DNA of 64,000 nt from Arthrobacter sp. QXT-31 (lineage in GTDB: Bacteria > Actinomycetota > Actinomycetes > Actinomycetales > Micrococcaceae): the NCBI RefSeq assembly GCF_001969265.1, contig NZ_CP019304.1, positions 4,898,001 to 4,962,000 of the forward strand, read 5' to 3'. The position numbers and the translations under genes are program-made. Below are positions 43,831 to 52,657 of this stretch, one piece after another (positions within the stretch are counted from its first letter, which is position 1; each line of letters begins with the position of its first letter). Below the pieces are notes generated by a model. The model was not told where the DNA came from, did no database searches, and was given only the letters and a program-made list of their open reading frames with translations.

Positions 43831-44015
43831 GGCCCCCGTCCTGGACACCGGTGCCGGCCGGTGGATGACTGCGCAGAAGAAACCGTGCTGGCACGGAAGC
43901 GCCTCGGCCCGGCCCGCGGCGAATATGGGGAGTGACGGTTGAGGGCATCCGATCTGGGAGGGCGGGTTCGTGCATCAGCCGGTCACATCACCCGCCCGTA
44001 CCAGGAGACTTTCCT

Positions 44016-44525
44016 ATGTTCATGAACACCTTGCGGCAACGGACTGGCCGGTCTGCCACAGCCGCCCTGATCACCGTGATGCTTGCTGCTTTCGCTTTCG
44101 TATTTGTCGGGAGCACGCTCACGGCGGCGCCAGCCCACGCCCTGTGTAGCGGCTCCAGTCCCGCGACCGGAACCTGGAAGAACATCGACCCCAACACCAG
44201 ATCCGTCACCAAGGTAGTCCTCGACTGGGGCTGCGCGGATCAGGCCCTGTGCGACACGAGTGGCCATTGCGTCTATCCCGCGGGCACGATCCGGGTGTTC
44301 GGCAAGTGCCATCCGACCGACTGCGATTGGGGGAACCGGCGGACGTACGCCGAGAAGGGCGGATGGGAGAGTGCCACGTACAAGTACAGCTGGGCAACCA
44401 AAAACGTGTGGGTCAGGCCCTACCAGTACTATGGCCGCACCTACCTGCGCGTCTGGGTCCATACTGATTTCACTCCGGCGGATGGACGGCAGGACTACAC
44501 CACCGACGAGTGGATGCTGAAGTAA
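44016..44525 (+). CDS. Secreted protein with WGKCHPTDCDWG-type domain
   Basis: A 169-residue exported protein. A Sec signal (LITVMLAAFAFVFVGSTLTA) ends with cleavage after AHA. The mature domain has GTWKNIDPNTRSVTKVVLDW, FGKCHPTDCDWG and TYLRVWVHTDFTPADGRQDY, a pattern I recognise from a widespread family of unknown secreted proteins and lipoproteins of bacteria; six cysteines suggest disulfides. ATG 44016 follows CAGGAG. A hairpin terminator follows. Function unknown; possibly carbohydrate or surface binding. Confidence 0.75.
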   Translation: MFMNTLRQRTGRSATAALITVMLAAFAFVFVGSTLTAAPAHALCSGSSPATGTWKNIDPNTRSVTKVVLDWGCADQALCDTSGHCVYPAGTIRVFGKCHPTDCDWGNRRTYAEKGGWESATYKYSWATKNVWVRPYQYYGRTYLRVWVHTDFTPADGRQDYTTDEWMLK

Positions 44526-44546
44526 TCCTGCCGACAACCGGGTCGT

Positions 44547-44581
44547 CGAGTGTGGCTGCCGGATGCTGGTGGCCACACTCG
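44547..44581 (+). terminator. Hairpin after the secreted protein gene
   Basis: CGAGTGTGGC and GCCACACTCG pair perfectly (10 bp) with a 15-base loop, 22 bases after the stop. Confidence 0.65.
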
Positions 44582-44726
44582 CCGTGCGAAACCTCAGCCG
44601 GTAATTGCAACTGATCTGCCGCGAGTAGTCCCGTTCATAGTCCGGCTGCTTGGCCGGCCCCGGAAAACAAATGACACCGCTAGGCTGCGCCGAAACCAGG
44701 CCGCCCTTAATGACGAAGGAAACACG

Positions 44727-45953
44727 ATGCCCGAACTGATCAACCAGAAAATCCTCGTTTTACGCGCTCCCGCCCTGCGGGCAACCCGCGACCCCTTCGA
44801 CGGACCCGGAGCCCGGGGCCTCGAAACCTCTCCCGAGAACATCGCGGAACGGGCCGTGGGTATGACAGTTGAGACGGACGACAACCCCTCAAGCGCAACG
44901 ATCAATGCCCTGCAGAGCGATCCCACGGTCCTCGGCTTCGCCCCTGCCATGCCCATGAAACTCATAGAACCACTTGACGCCGATGCTGCTCCGGCGGCTG
45001 CCGAAACGTGGGGCGTCAAAGCTGTGGGCGCAGATGCGTCCCCCTTCACGGGCGCCGGGGTGACCGTTGCGGTCCTGGACACCGGTATCGACGCCGACCA
45101 TCCCGCGTTCGCCGGCGTCAACCTTGTCACCAAGGACTTCACGGGCGCCGGCAGCGCCGAAGACGATCACGGCCACGGCACGCACTGCGCCGGAACGATC
45201 TTCGGCCGCGACCTCAACGGCCAGCGGATCGGCGTCGCCCGCGGCGTCCAGAAAGCCCTCATCGGAAAGGTCCTCGGAGGCCCCAACGGCGGCGGCAGCG
45301 ACACGCTTGCCACGGCAATGCTCTGGGCTGCCGACAATGGCGCCCACGTCATCTCCATGTCGCTGGGCATGGACTTCCCCGGCTGGGTAGACGAATTGGT
45401 CAACGTGAATGGTCTTTCCATTCCGGCCGCCACCTCAATCGCACTGGAAGGCTACCGCGCCAACGTCAGGCTCTTCGAACAGCTGGCCAACCTTCTCAAC
45501 GCCCGCGCCTCCGTCGCCCAGACCACGATCGTCATCGCAGCCGCCGGCAACGAAAGCAAACGCACCGGCAACCCCGCCTACGAGATAAACGTTGCCCCGC
45601 CCGCCGCTGCTTACGGGATCACGTCCGTTGCTGCCCTGGCCGACGGCGGCGGCGGCCTCACCGTGGCACCGTTCTCAAATACGATGGCAACTGTGGCCGG
45701 TCCCGGAGTGGGCGTTTTCAGCGCCTGGCTCAACGGCGGCACCAAAACGATCAGCGGAACCAGCATGGCAACCCCGCATGTGGCCGGCGTGGCCGCGCTT
45801 TGGGCGGAACGCCTTCTAGCGCAGGGACCACTGAGTCCGGTACTCCTGCAGGCCAAACTGATCGCTTCCGGAACATTCAAGCCGCTCAAGAATGGCACAG
45901 ATCCCTCGGACGTGGGTGCGGGCCTGGTTCAAGCACCCAACCATGCGAACTGA
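44727..45953 (+). CDS. S8 family (subtilisin-like) serine peptidase without signal peptide
   Basis: A 408-residue subtilase. The catalytic triad is Asp118 (VLDTGIDADHP), His150 (DDHGHGTHCAG) and Ser346 (SGTSMATPHVAG); AAAGNES carries the oxyanion Asn. An N-terminal region of about 100 residues may be a pro- or docking domain but has no export signal, so the enzyme appears cytoplasmic or is released by another route. ATG 44727 follows GAAGGA. A small HPt-like gene begins 27 bases downstream in the same direction and is probably its partner. Between the Asp/His part and the Ser part is an insertion with VRLFEQLANLLNARASV. Confidence 0.88.
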   Translation: MPELINQKILVLRAPALRATRDPFDGPGARGLETSPENIAERAVGMTVETDDNPSSATINALQSDPTVLGFAPAMPMKLIEPLDADAAPAAAETWGVKAVGADASPFTGAGVTVAVLDTGIDADHPAFAGVNLVTKDFTGAGSAEDDHGHGTHCAGTIFGRDLNGQRIGVARGVQKALIGKVLGGPNGGGSDTLATAMLWAADNGAHVISMSLGMDFPGWVDELVNVNGLSIPAATSIALEGYRANVRLFEQLANLLNARASVAQTTIVIAAAGNESKRTGNPAYEINVAPPAAAYGITSVAALADGGGGLTVAPFSNTMATVAGPGVGVFSAWLNGGTKTISGTSMATPHVAGVAALWAERLLAQGPLSPVLLQAKLIASGTFKPLKNGTDPSDVGAGLVQAPNHAN

Positions 45954-45980
45954 CTTCATCGATGAAGCCAGGACCAACTC

Positions 45981-46334
45981 GTGAGCCAAGCCTCACCGGA
46001 GGCGGCGGAATCATTCGCCGCTGATTACATGGCCCTCCTCCCCCGGTTCGTTGAACCGATCGTGCGCGCAGTTGGCGCCCGGGACGGGGATCTGGCGCTG
46101 GATGCCTCCCTGAACTTGAAGACGAAGTCCTGGCTGGCGGGAGCGCTGAGAATGAACCAGCTCTGCAGTGAACTTGAGCTGGCCCTGGCACTGGCTGACT
46201 GGGCGGCTGCCAAAGCGGTTGCGCGGGACATTGAAGTCCACGTTCCGCGCCTGCAGAAAGCCCTCACCGGCGCCCCTGACGACGCATTTCGCCCCCTGCG
46301 GCCGAGGACACTCCAGACCGCCATCGCGTCCTGA
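45981..46334 (+). CDS. HPt-like helical protein lacking the phosphorylatable histidine
   Basis: A 117-residue helical protein. FAADYMALLPRFVEPIVRAV and NQLCSELELALALADWAAAK fit the four-helix HPt fold. In HPt proteins the second helix reads A-H-x-L-K-G; here it reads S-L-N-L-K-T, so the phospho-His is replaced by Leu. It starts at GTG 45981 behind a CAGGACC site. Located 27 bases after a subtilase, it is likely in the same operon. It may act as a protein-binding module rather than a phosphorelay carrier. The HPt assignment is by pattern and is moderately sure. Confidence 0.6.
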   Translation: MSQASPEAAESFAADYMALLPRFVEPIVRAVGARDGDLALDASLNLKTKSWLAGALRMNQLCSELELALALADWAAAKAVARDIEVHVPRLQKALTGAPDDAFRPLRPRTLQTAIAS

Positions 46335-46372
46335 CCCTCAGGCGAATGACGAACTTGGAAGCACCTTGAGGC

Positions 46373-46396
46373 CACCCCTCAAAGAGGGGGTAAAAA
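46373..46396 (+). terminator. Weak terminator after the HPt-like gene
   Basis: CCCCTC-AAA-GAGGGG stem-loop followed by GGTAAAAA; located about 40 bases after the stop. Confidence 0.45.
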
Positions 46397-46620
46397 CGAA
46401 CTTCGCCTCTCAGGTGGACCCCGGATTTCACAATGTGCGGACAGCACACTGGTCTTGTCGCTGAAGCACAGGTAGCCGCGAACCGCAGCTTCAGATCGCC
46501 GGGCCCGGAACGCATTCCCCCCTTGCACAACGGGCCCGGCGGACAACCTCCGTGAGGTGTTCATCACGGCGAGGACCCCTCGATGGCTGCCGAGACGTTC
46601 AGGCAGCCGAAAGCAATCGG
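46397..46620. other. Intergenic region, nothing recognised
   Basis: No convincing frame on either strand. It ends at the promoter block of the unknown Cys-rich protein, copy B. Confidence 0.4.
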
Positions 46621-46685
46621 AAAGTCAGCCCAATTCGACTGGGGACTTCATTGATTATCAGCTTGCTTACTATTAGGTTGGGGAG
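46621..46685 (+). promoter_or_regulatory. Promoter block shared with 31021-31085
   Basis: TTCATT, an 18-base spacer and TATTAG (46671-46676), 9 bases before ATG 46686. It matches the copy-A block at 53 of 60 positions and has exactly the same spacing to the start codon. Confidence 0.65.
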
Positions 46686-47492
46686 ATGGTAGGCACAAGC
46701 AACGTCGAATGGGACCCGGGTCTGGAGTCCTTCAAGGGGCGGTCCACCACGACGTACGCGGCCGCCGCGGCGGCCGCCGCCACTGAATGCGCATCATGTC
46801 ATATGCCCATAACAGCGCGGACTCCCCTGTCCCTGTCTGTCGACGTTACAGGCGGCACGCACCGGGACGGCACCGAATACTTCAGCTTCGAGACACGGAT
46901 CTGCCACCGCGTCTGCCGCCCACCCGCCCTGACGTTCACCGCGGGACACAGCTCCCCGGTCGAGTTCACGCCACAGGCGGCAAGGCTCATCCTTCAAAAC
47001 CGGGCGGCCGGCACAGCCACGGCCATCTTGGTCTTCACCTATCGGCCGATGTTCTCCTTCCGGGAACCCGGAGGGGAGCTGACCTCCGCGCTGGTTACCG
47101 CACTACTCGTCAAAGGCTTTCAGTTGGCCATGAGCGCCGACATTGGCGAGATACTGCGCGACTCCGGCCCGGCTGCCGACGACGTCGCCTGCCCACTGAC
47201 AGACGAGGGCCTGCTGACACTCCAAGCCGGCCAGGCCACGATGTACCACGAACAGCTCGACCCGGCCGACCCGGATGACGCCGCATGGCTGAGTGCAGCC
47301 CGCAGCGGTAGGGTTCTCGTGATCGGCGGCGACAACCTTACCTTCACCAGTGCGGGGCCAGACCTGGACACCGCCGCCCAGCTCGGCACGCTCGCCGCGG
47401 GGATGATCCCCGTCGCCGCCTCCCGAGAGGACCGATCCGACAGTGCCACCATTCGGCCCTACACCGCCGACAGTCCCCCGGTCACCGAGTAG
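46686..47492 (+). CDS. Unknown protein with CxxC and CHxxC motifs, copy B
   Basis: A 268-residue paralogue of the protein at 31086, similar over nearly its whole length: TSNVEWDPGL, CASC, ICHRVC, FREPGGELTSALVTALL, GFQLAMSAD, GEILRDSG, ATMYHEQLD and VIGGDNL recur in order. The Cys and His residues are conserved, so a zinc or iron site is likely. The C-terminal 30 residues differ. It stands alone, with no transporter after it, unlike copy A. Starts at ATG 46686, likely leaderless. Function unknown. Confidence 0.72.
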   Translation: MVGTSNVEWDPGLESFKGRSTTTYAAAAAAAATECASCHMPITARTPLSLSVDVTGGTHRDGTEYFSFETRICHRVCRPPALTFTAGHSSPVEFTPQAARLILQNRAAGTATAILVFTYRPMFSFREPGGELTSALVTALLVKGFQLAMSADIGEILRDSGPAADDVACPLTDEGLLTLQAGQATMYHEQLDPADPDDAAWLSAARSGRVLVIGGDNLTFTSAGPDLDTAAQLGTLAAGMIPVAASREDRSDSATIRPYTADSPPVTE

Positions 47493-47628
47493 CTGACTTA
47501 ACTGGAAGGGTTGCCGGTGCCTACAGCTCGGCTAGTGAGGCGAGGCGTGATGAAACGTCCAATCCGGAGTGATCCTGACGGGCACCAGTCCGGCGACTAA
47601 CGCCCCCCTGTTCCCCAGCCAGCGGCAG

Positions 47629-48168
47629 TCAGCCGGTAACGACGTCGTAGATGAGTTGGTCCCCCGCCGCCCGCACGCCACCGGTTGGCTGATGGTTCGT
47701 CAGCCGGCCAGCCGGCATCAGGTGCACCGGTTTCGCTCCGTCGAGGAGCAGGGCGTGGTCAGCGATCAGCCGCCGGTGGCAGCGCCACCATACGGTTTCA
47801 CTGCACATGATGGCCGTGCGCCGTTCCGCTGCTTCCGCCAGCACCCCGGCCAGCGCAGCGGCAAAGGCCGGCGCGCGCATGTAGGCCGCGTAGGCCCGGA
47901 AGGACTCATTGCGCAGGGCAGTGTCGGGCGAGTCCGGCGGTAACTTGCGGAAGCCGCCAAGCCGCTGCTCCCAGCGGTAGGCGATCCCGGCCGCCGGCAG
48001 CCATTCTTCCAGCCGATCTTTACCGAAGTGCGGATGCTTCCGGCTGCCCGGCCCGATCCGCACATCGACCACGGAAGCAACTTCCGCCGCCCGCAGCAGG
48101 TTCCGGAAGTCCTCCTCGCTGGAGGCACCGTGGCCCACGGTGAACAGGATCGTTGGTTCGGACCTCAT
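47629..48168 (-). CDS. DUF488 protein
   Basis: A 179-residue protein of the DUF488 family: LFTVGHGASSEEDFRNLL at the start, VVDVRIGPGSRKHPHFGKDRL, and the Cys-containing IMCSETVWWRCHRRLIAD. The last block with its Cys and the Arg/His pair is the family signature. No biochemical role is established. Starts at ATG 48168. Its 5' end overlaps the open frame of the divergent lipoprotein gene. Confidence 0.82.
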   Translation of the reverse strand: MRSEPTILFTVGHGASSEEDFRNLLRAAEVASVVDVRIGPGSRKHPHFGKDRLEEWLPAAGIAYRWEQRLGGFRKLPPDSPDTALRNESFRAYAAYMRAPAFAAALAGVLAEAAERRTAIMCSETVWWRCHRRLIADHALLLDGAKPVHLMPAGRLTNHQPTGGVRAAGDQLIYDVVTG

Positions 48169-48250
48169 GCTTTCGAGCCTACTGCCGTGGGTGCCTTCTT
48201 CATTGTGGTCCCAGCTTGTCTTGAGCTACTTGCCTGCCGACCATGGAAGT

Positions 48251-48868
48251 GTGGGAACGAGGAAAAGGCAGGACCTGCTGGCGTCTGCCCTGTGCCTGCT
48301 GATCCCGTTAAGCGGAACGGCGGCGTGCGTCTATGAATACCCCGAGGCTGCGCAAACTCCGACAACGGCCCCCGAGGCCATGCCCGCGTCAACATCTGCC
48401 CCGGCGACGATAGCAGGCACCCCGGGGCCATACAGCGATTGGAAGGTCCTGGCCCGGGAAGCTAAGAACTACGCTGAGCTGGGAGCACTCCTTAGGGCAC
48501 CGCCGGAGCCGGTCCTCCTTTTGGAGCAGGGACCACTCGATGGCCCTCTTAGGGGCTTTGGTACGACGGCGAAGGTACCGTTAGCCGGGCAGTACGCCGT
48601 CACTGCCGCCTGCGTTGGTGCTTCCGGCATGAAGGTCGCCGTCGGACAGGAGCATCCAGGCGCCCCCTTCCGGCCACTCGAGCTCTCGCTTGATTGTGCC
48701 GGGGTCACTTCGCAGGTCATTGCACTCCAGGAGGGGTACGTTTTCGCGCATCTGCTGCTGCCCGGCCCGGGCGATGCGCCGTGGACGGGGGCGGTGGGCG
48801 GCGTGACTGTGACCGGGACGGGTTCGGGCGCCACGCCTACTGCACGCCTGCATCCGCCTCGTCAGTGA
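48251..48868 (+). CDS. Putative lipoprotein
   Basis: About 205 residues from GTG 48251 (VGTRKRQDLLASALCLL). A signal with lipobox TAAC is followed by a Thr/Pro/Ala linker and a domain of about 150 residues with two cysteines (TAACVGASG and SLDCAG) and an alternation typical of beta-rich secreted proteins. The start is uncertain: an upstream ATG in frame (48140) would give a longer N-terminus that overlaps DUF488. Its 3' end overlaps the convergent oleD gene by 32 bases. Family not recognised. Confidence 0.6.
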   Translation: MGTRKRQDLLASALCLLIPLSGTAACVYEYPEAAQTPTTAPEAMPASTSAPATIAGTPGPYSDWKVLAREAKNYAELGALLRAPPEPVLLLEQGPLDGPLRGFGTTAKVPLAGQYAVTAACVGASGMKVAVGQEHPGAPFRPLELSLDCAGVTSQVIALQEGYVFAHLLLPGPGDAPWTGAVGGVTVTGTGSGATPTARLHPPRQ

Positions 48869-49922
48869 GCGCGGCCGCGGGAATGCGTCCGTTGTTCCCG
48901 GGACGAAGCGCCCGTTCAGTTGGCGCCCAAGATCTGCGGGTACCCGGCAGAGTCCCGGGTGCGTAGTAGGCCGCCAGCCGTGCCAGTCCTTGGTCCAGGG
49001 AGATAGCAGGCCTCCAGTTGAGGAGTTCCTGGGTATCCCGCTGATCGAACCAGTGTGCGGTGGAGAGCTGCTCGGCGAGGAACCTCGTCATCGGCGGCTC
49101 CTCTTCCCGCCCCGCCCAGGTCCAGAGCTTCTCCACTACCGCTCCCGCCACCCGCGCCACCCTGCCGGGGACGGCCCACGACGGGGCCGGGACGCCTCCC
49201 GCGGCGCATATGCCCGCGATCAGTTCACCGACCGGACGCGGCTCGCCGTTGCTCACCACCAAGGCTTTGCCGTGGACGTGATCCATCCGGTGCAGCGCGG
49301 CGACGATGGCCGAGGCGGCGTTGTCCACATAGGTGGTGTCGATCAGGGCCGCGCCGGCGTCGAGGAGCGGAAGGCGGTTGCGCCGCGCACGCGCCAGGAC
49401 CCGTTCCACCAGTTGTGTGTCGCCGGGACCCCAGACGATATGGGGGCGCACCGCGGCCACCCTGAATTCGGGGGCGTCCGCTGCCAGCGCCAGCAGCTCG
49501 GCTTCTGCCTTGGTGCGGGAGTAGTCTCCGTGTGCGCGCTCCGGATCAGCGGGTTCCGCGCCCAGCCCGGTGATGGCGGTGCCGGAGTTTGCCACCGACG
49601 GCGAGGATACGAACACCAGGTCCCGTACCCCGGCCGCCCTGGCGAGCCGAAGCAGCCGGCGGGTCCCTTCGACGTTGACCTCGTCGAACTCCGCTGCGCG
49701 GCCGGTAAACGAAACCTTCGCTGCCAGGTGGATGATTCCTTCTGCCCCGCCGACGGCTCCTTTGACCCCTTCATCATCTGTGAGGGACCCGCAGCGGTCC
49801 GTCACGCCGTCGACACCTGACGGACGGCGCTGGAACGTGGCCACGTCATGGCCTTGGCGGACCAGGAGCCGGGCCACTTCCCGTCCGAGCAGCCCGCTCG
49901 CGCCGGTGACGAGGATCCTCAT
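48837..49922 (-). CDS. oleD: OleD-like NAD(P)-dependent 2-alkyl-3-ketoalkanoate reductase
   Basis: A 361-residue extended short-chain dehydrogenase of the 3-beta-HSD/epimerase type. LVTGASGLLGREVARLL binds NAD(P), and DYSRTKAEAELLALA holds the catalytic Tyr and Lys. In the olefin pathway OleD reduces the beta-keto acid made by OleA to a beta-hydroxy acid. It is the last gene of the oleA-oleBC-oleD operon, its ATG overlapping the oleBC stop by 4 bases. The name rests on that context. Converges with the lipoprotein gene. Confidence 0.88.
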   Translation of the reverse strand: MRILVTGASGLLGREVARLLVRQGHDVATFQRRPSGVDGVTDRCGSLTDDEGVKGAVGGAEGIIHLAAKVSFTGRAAEFDEVNVEGTRRLLRLARAAGVRDLVFVSSPSVANSGTAITGLGAEPADPERAHGDYSRTKAEAELLALAADAPEFRVAAVRPHIVWGPGDTQLVERVLARARRNRLPLLDAGAALIDTTYVDNAASAIVAALHRMDHVHGKALVVSNGEPRPVGELIAGICAAGGVPAPSWAVPGRVARVAGAVVEKLWTWAGREEEPPMTRFLAEQLSTAHWFDQRDTQELLNWRPAISLDQGLARLAAYYAPGTLPGTRRSWAPTERALRPGNNGRIPAAALTDEADAGVQ

Positions 49923-52657
49923 GGCTTTCCCGGCCGGCCACCCGCCAGCACCCGTGAGGCCCAGCGGGATAGGCGGGTCCTGTCGATCTTGGCGTTGTGC
50001 CGTATGTCGGTGGGCTGTTCAGGGACGGTAAGCACAGCGGAGACATGAACGCCAGCCTCCAGGGCCGCGCTGCGGACACGCCCGGCAAGCTGAGGTGCGG
50101 CAGGCCCGGCCTTACGGGCGGGAGGTTCGGTCTCGACGACGGCGACCACGGCTTGCGTCCCTGCCGGTCCGACTCCCGTGATGGCGGCCAGGCGGACGCC
50201 GTCCAGGCGTTCGATGGCCTGTTCCGCACCGACGGGGGTCACCACGGCATTGGGGACTGTCACGACATGGGCGAGACGGCCCTCCACCCAAAGCCGGCCG
50301 GCGGCGTCGAAATGCCCTATGTCGCCCGTGCGGTGCCAGCCGGGCAGGCTGGCACTCTCCTGCTGGATCAGCCAGAGCCTGTCGTAGGCTTCCTTGACAT
50401 GGGCGGCGCTCACCAGGATTTCGCCGGTCACGCCGGCATCCGTCACGGGCTGGGATCCGTTTGCTGTGCCATTGGCCGCCAACGGCATGACGGCGACGCG
50501 GGCGCCATGCACGGGGTTCCCTACGCACACGCCGTTACCTGCTCCGGCCACAATGCCTGCAGCAGCGTCGCCGTCGGCGACCTGGATTTGCTCAAGGCTG
50601 ATGTCGGTAACGGGCAGCGCCTCTGTCATCCCGTATGGGGTGTGCAGCGACGCCCGGGGCAGCAGCCGCTGCACCTCCGCCAGGAGCGGTTCCGGGACGG
50701 GCGCGCCGGCAGACAACAGGAGCTCGACACCGTCCAGGGCTTCATGCCCTGCCCCGCTTACGCCAGCCCTGGTGGCAAGGACGTTCCGCAGCGCTGCCGG
50801 CGAGGCGAAGACCACGTTGGCATTTATCGCAGCGGCGGCATCCGCCAGAGCGCCGGCAGTCAGGGTCCGTGGCGCGGTGACGTCCATGGCGGGCGTCACC
50901 GACACCGCTCCGAGCGCCGGCCCCAGCAAGGCGAAGGGGGCGAAGCCTGCCACCAGCCGGGAACCGGAACGGATCCCGAAAGTCTCTGCCACCGTATCCC
51001 GCATGGCGGCCAGCTGCCGGTGGGTATAGAGCACGCCTTTGGCGGGGCCGGTGGAACCGGACGTGAAGAGTATGGCGGCGGGGGCAGCTGGTTCCAAAGC
51101 GGGCATTGACCGGTCCTTGACCACGGCACCGTGCCGGGCGAGGGCATCAAGGGAGGTCTCGGCGCCCAGTATTCGACGGCGGGCGGCCGGGAGGTCCCGC
51201 ACGCTGATCCGGCGCCCCGGCCAGCCAAGCACCGAGGCAGCAGCCAGCGCCTTGTCGATTCCGATGATGAAATCGGGCGTGGCACCGTTAACGGCGCGGC
51301 TTAGCCCTCTGGTTCCCAGACCGGCATCGGCCACCACCACCACTGCGCCCACCCTCAGGCAAGCGTAGAGGGCCACTGTCAGGTCCACCCCGGGAGGAAC
51401 CATCAGGCTAACCCGGCTGCCGCACCGCACCCCGGCTTCCCGTAGCCCGGCGGCCAGGTCAAGGATATTCCGGTCCAGTTGCTGCCAGCTGAGCGAGCGG
51501 CTGATGCTGCCGTCCGGCGACATTTCCGCAACGGCCGTATCTTCTCCCGCCGGACCCCTCGCCTGCTGGCAGAGCAGGTCCCAGAGGGGACGGAATTCCG
51601 CCGGTTCCGGCTCCGCCGCCCCGGGCACCCCCTGGCCACTGGTAAGTGCCGCTTCCGCCGGCAGGCGGTCGCCCTTGCCGTCGCCGCCGTGCACGGCGAG
51701 CCACTGGAAAACCGGTGCGGCGATGTTCCGGTCTTCCGCCACGAGATGGCCGGCGCCTTCGAAGCGGTGCACTTCCGCGTGCGGCAGCCTGCGGACGAGG
51801 TCCTTGAGGTACCGGTCCGAGAAGATGGGGTCCCGGGGGCCCCAGAGCATCAGGGCCGGGACGTTCAGCCCGCGCACTCCTTCAGCTACGCGGCTTAGGG
51901 CCGGAAAGCTGGGATGGGAAGCGTCCACCGGGATATCAGCAACAAAGTTCCCCACCCCAGAGCGGCGGTACGCTCCGCGGTAGGGCGCCATGTACGCCTT
52001 ACGGACGTCGGCGGGCAGCGGCGGGCTAGCCAGCGAGTGTGTCACCCGCAAAAAGGCGTCCGACGTCGTCGTACCCCACCGGTGCACGGCCTGGTGCAGG
52101 GCCAGGCGCAGGGCGGGCGGAATCCCCGAGCCGGAGGGCTGGTGAACGGCTGTGTTGGTCAGCACCACCCCGGTGACGTGCTGCGGGTGTGCCACCGCCC
52201 ATCCCAGGCTGATGACGCCGCCCCAGTCGTGGCCCACCGTAACGACCGGCCCGTCGATGCCCAGCGCGTCCGTGAGGTCGCCCAGATCGTTAATCCGGTC
52301 CGCCAGCCGCCGGAACATGCCCGTGCGCTCCGAATAACCCATGTCCAGCTGGTCTACCGCAACAACACGCCACGGATGTGCCGGATCGGATCCGGCCGCC
52401 AGCAGCGTCCGCCATAGGTACGACCAGGTTGGGTTGCCATGAACACACAACAGCGTACCGGCGGGTGTAAGGCCAAGGCGCGAGAGCTGGGCACCGTTGT
52501 CCAACAGGTGCCACCTGCGCACTGTCCCTGGCGCGTCTGTGGCCGATGTGGATCTTACGTCCGCAGTGCGGGACCACTCCGGGTCCACCCCCGGCCATTG
52601 GGCTACCAAACGATTTCCACCATTCCCGTGTTCAGGCCGGAACCAACGCCCATGCAC
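49919..52657 (-). CDS. oleBC: OleBC fusion: beta-lactone decarboxylase plus beta-lactone synthetase
   Basis: A 912-residue fusion. Residues about 50-335 are an alpha/beta hydrolase of the haloalkane-dehalogenase type with nucleophile Asp144 in VGHDWGGVISLGW (OleB). Residues about 365-912 are an AMP-forming ligase-like domain with the P-loop LFTSGSTGPAKGV and TPYGMTEALPV (OleC). OleC activates the beta-hydroxy acid and closes a beta-lactone; OleB decarboxylates it to the cis-alkene. The fusion is the form known from Gram-positive actinobacteria. The start is uncertain: ATG 52657 overlaps oleA by 55 bases, and TTG 52609 or GTG 52588 are alternatives. It lies between oleA and oleD. Confidence 0.92.
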   Translation of the reverse strand: MHGRWFRPEHGNGGNRLVAQWPGVDPEWSRTADVRSTSATDAPGTVRRWHLLDNGAQLSRLGLTPAGTLLCVHGNPTWSYLWRTLLAAGSDPAHPWRVVAVDQLDMGYSERTGMFRRLADRINDLGDLTDALGIDGPVVTVGHDWGGVISLGWAVAHPQHVTGVVLTNTAVHQPSGSGIPPALRLALHQAVHRWGTTTSDAFLRVTHSLASPPLPADVRKAYMAPYRGAYRRSGVGNFVADIPVDASHPSFPALSRVAEGVRGLNVPALMLWGPRDPIFSDRYLKDLVRRLPHAEVHRFEGAGHLVAEDRNIAAPVFQWLAVHGGDGKGDRLPAEAALTSGQGVPGAAEPEPAEFRPLWDLLCQQARGPAGEDTAVAEMSPDGSISRSLSWQQLDRNILDLAAGLREAGVRCGSRVSLMVPPGVDLTVALYACLRVGAVVVVADAGLGTRGLSRAVNGATPDFIIGIDKALAAASVLGWPGRRISVRDLPAARRRILGAETSLDALARHGAVVKDRSMPALEPAAPAAILFTSGSTGPAKGVLYTHRQLAAMRDTVAETFGIRSGSRLVAGFAPFALLGPALGAVSVTPAMDVTAPRTLTAGALADAAAAINANVVFASPAALRNVLATRAGVSGAGHEALDGVELLLSAGAPVPEPLLAEVQRLLPRASLHTPYGMTEALPVTDISLEQIQVADGDAAAGIVAGAGNGVCVGNPVHGARVAVMPLAANGTANGSQPVTDAGVTGEILVSAAHVKEAYDRLWLIQQESASLPGWHRTGDIGHFDAAGRLWVEGRLAHVVTVPNAVVTPVGAEQAIERLDGVRLAAITGVGPAGTQAVVAVVETEPPARKAGPAAPQLAGRVRSAALEAGVHVSAVLTVPEQPTDIRHNAKIDRTRLSRWASRVLAGGRPGKP

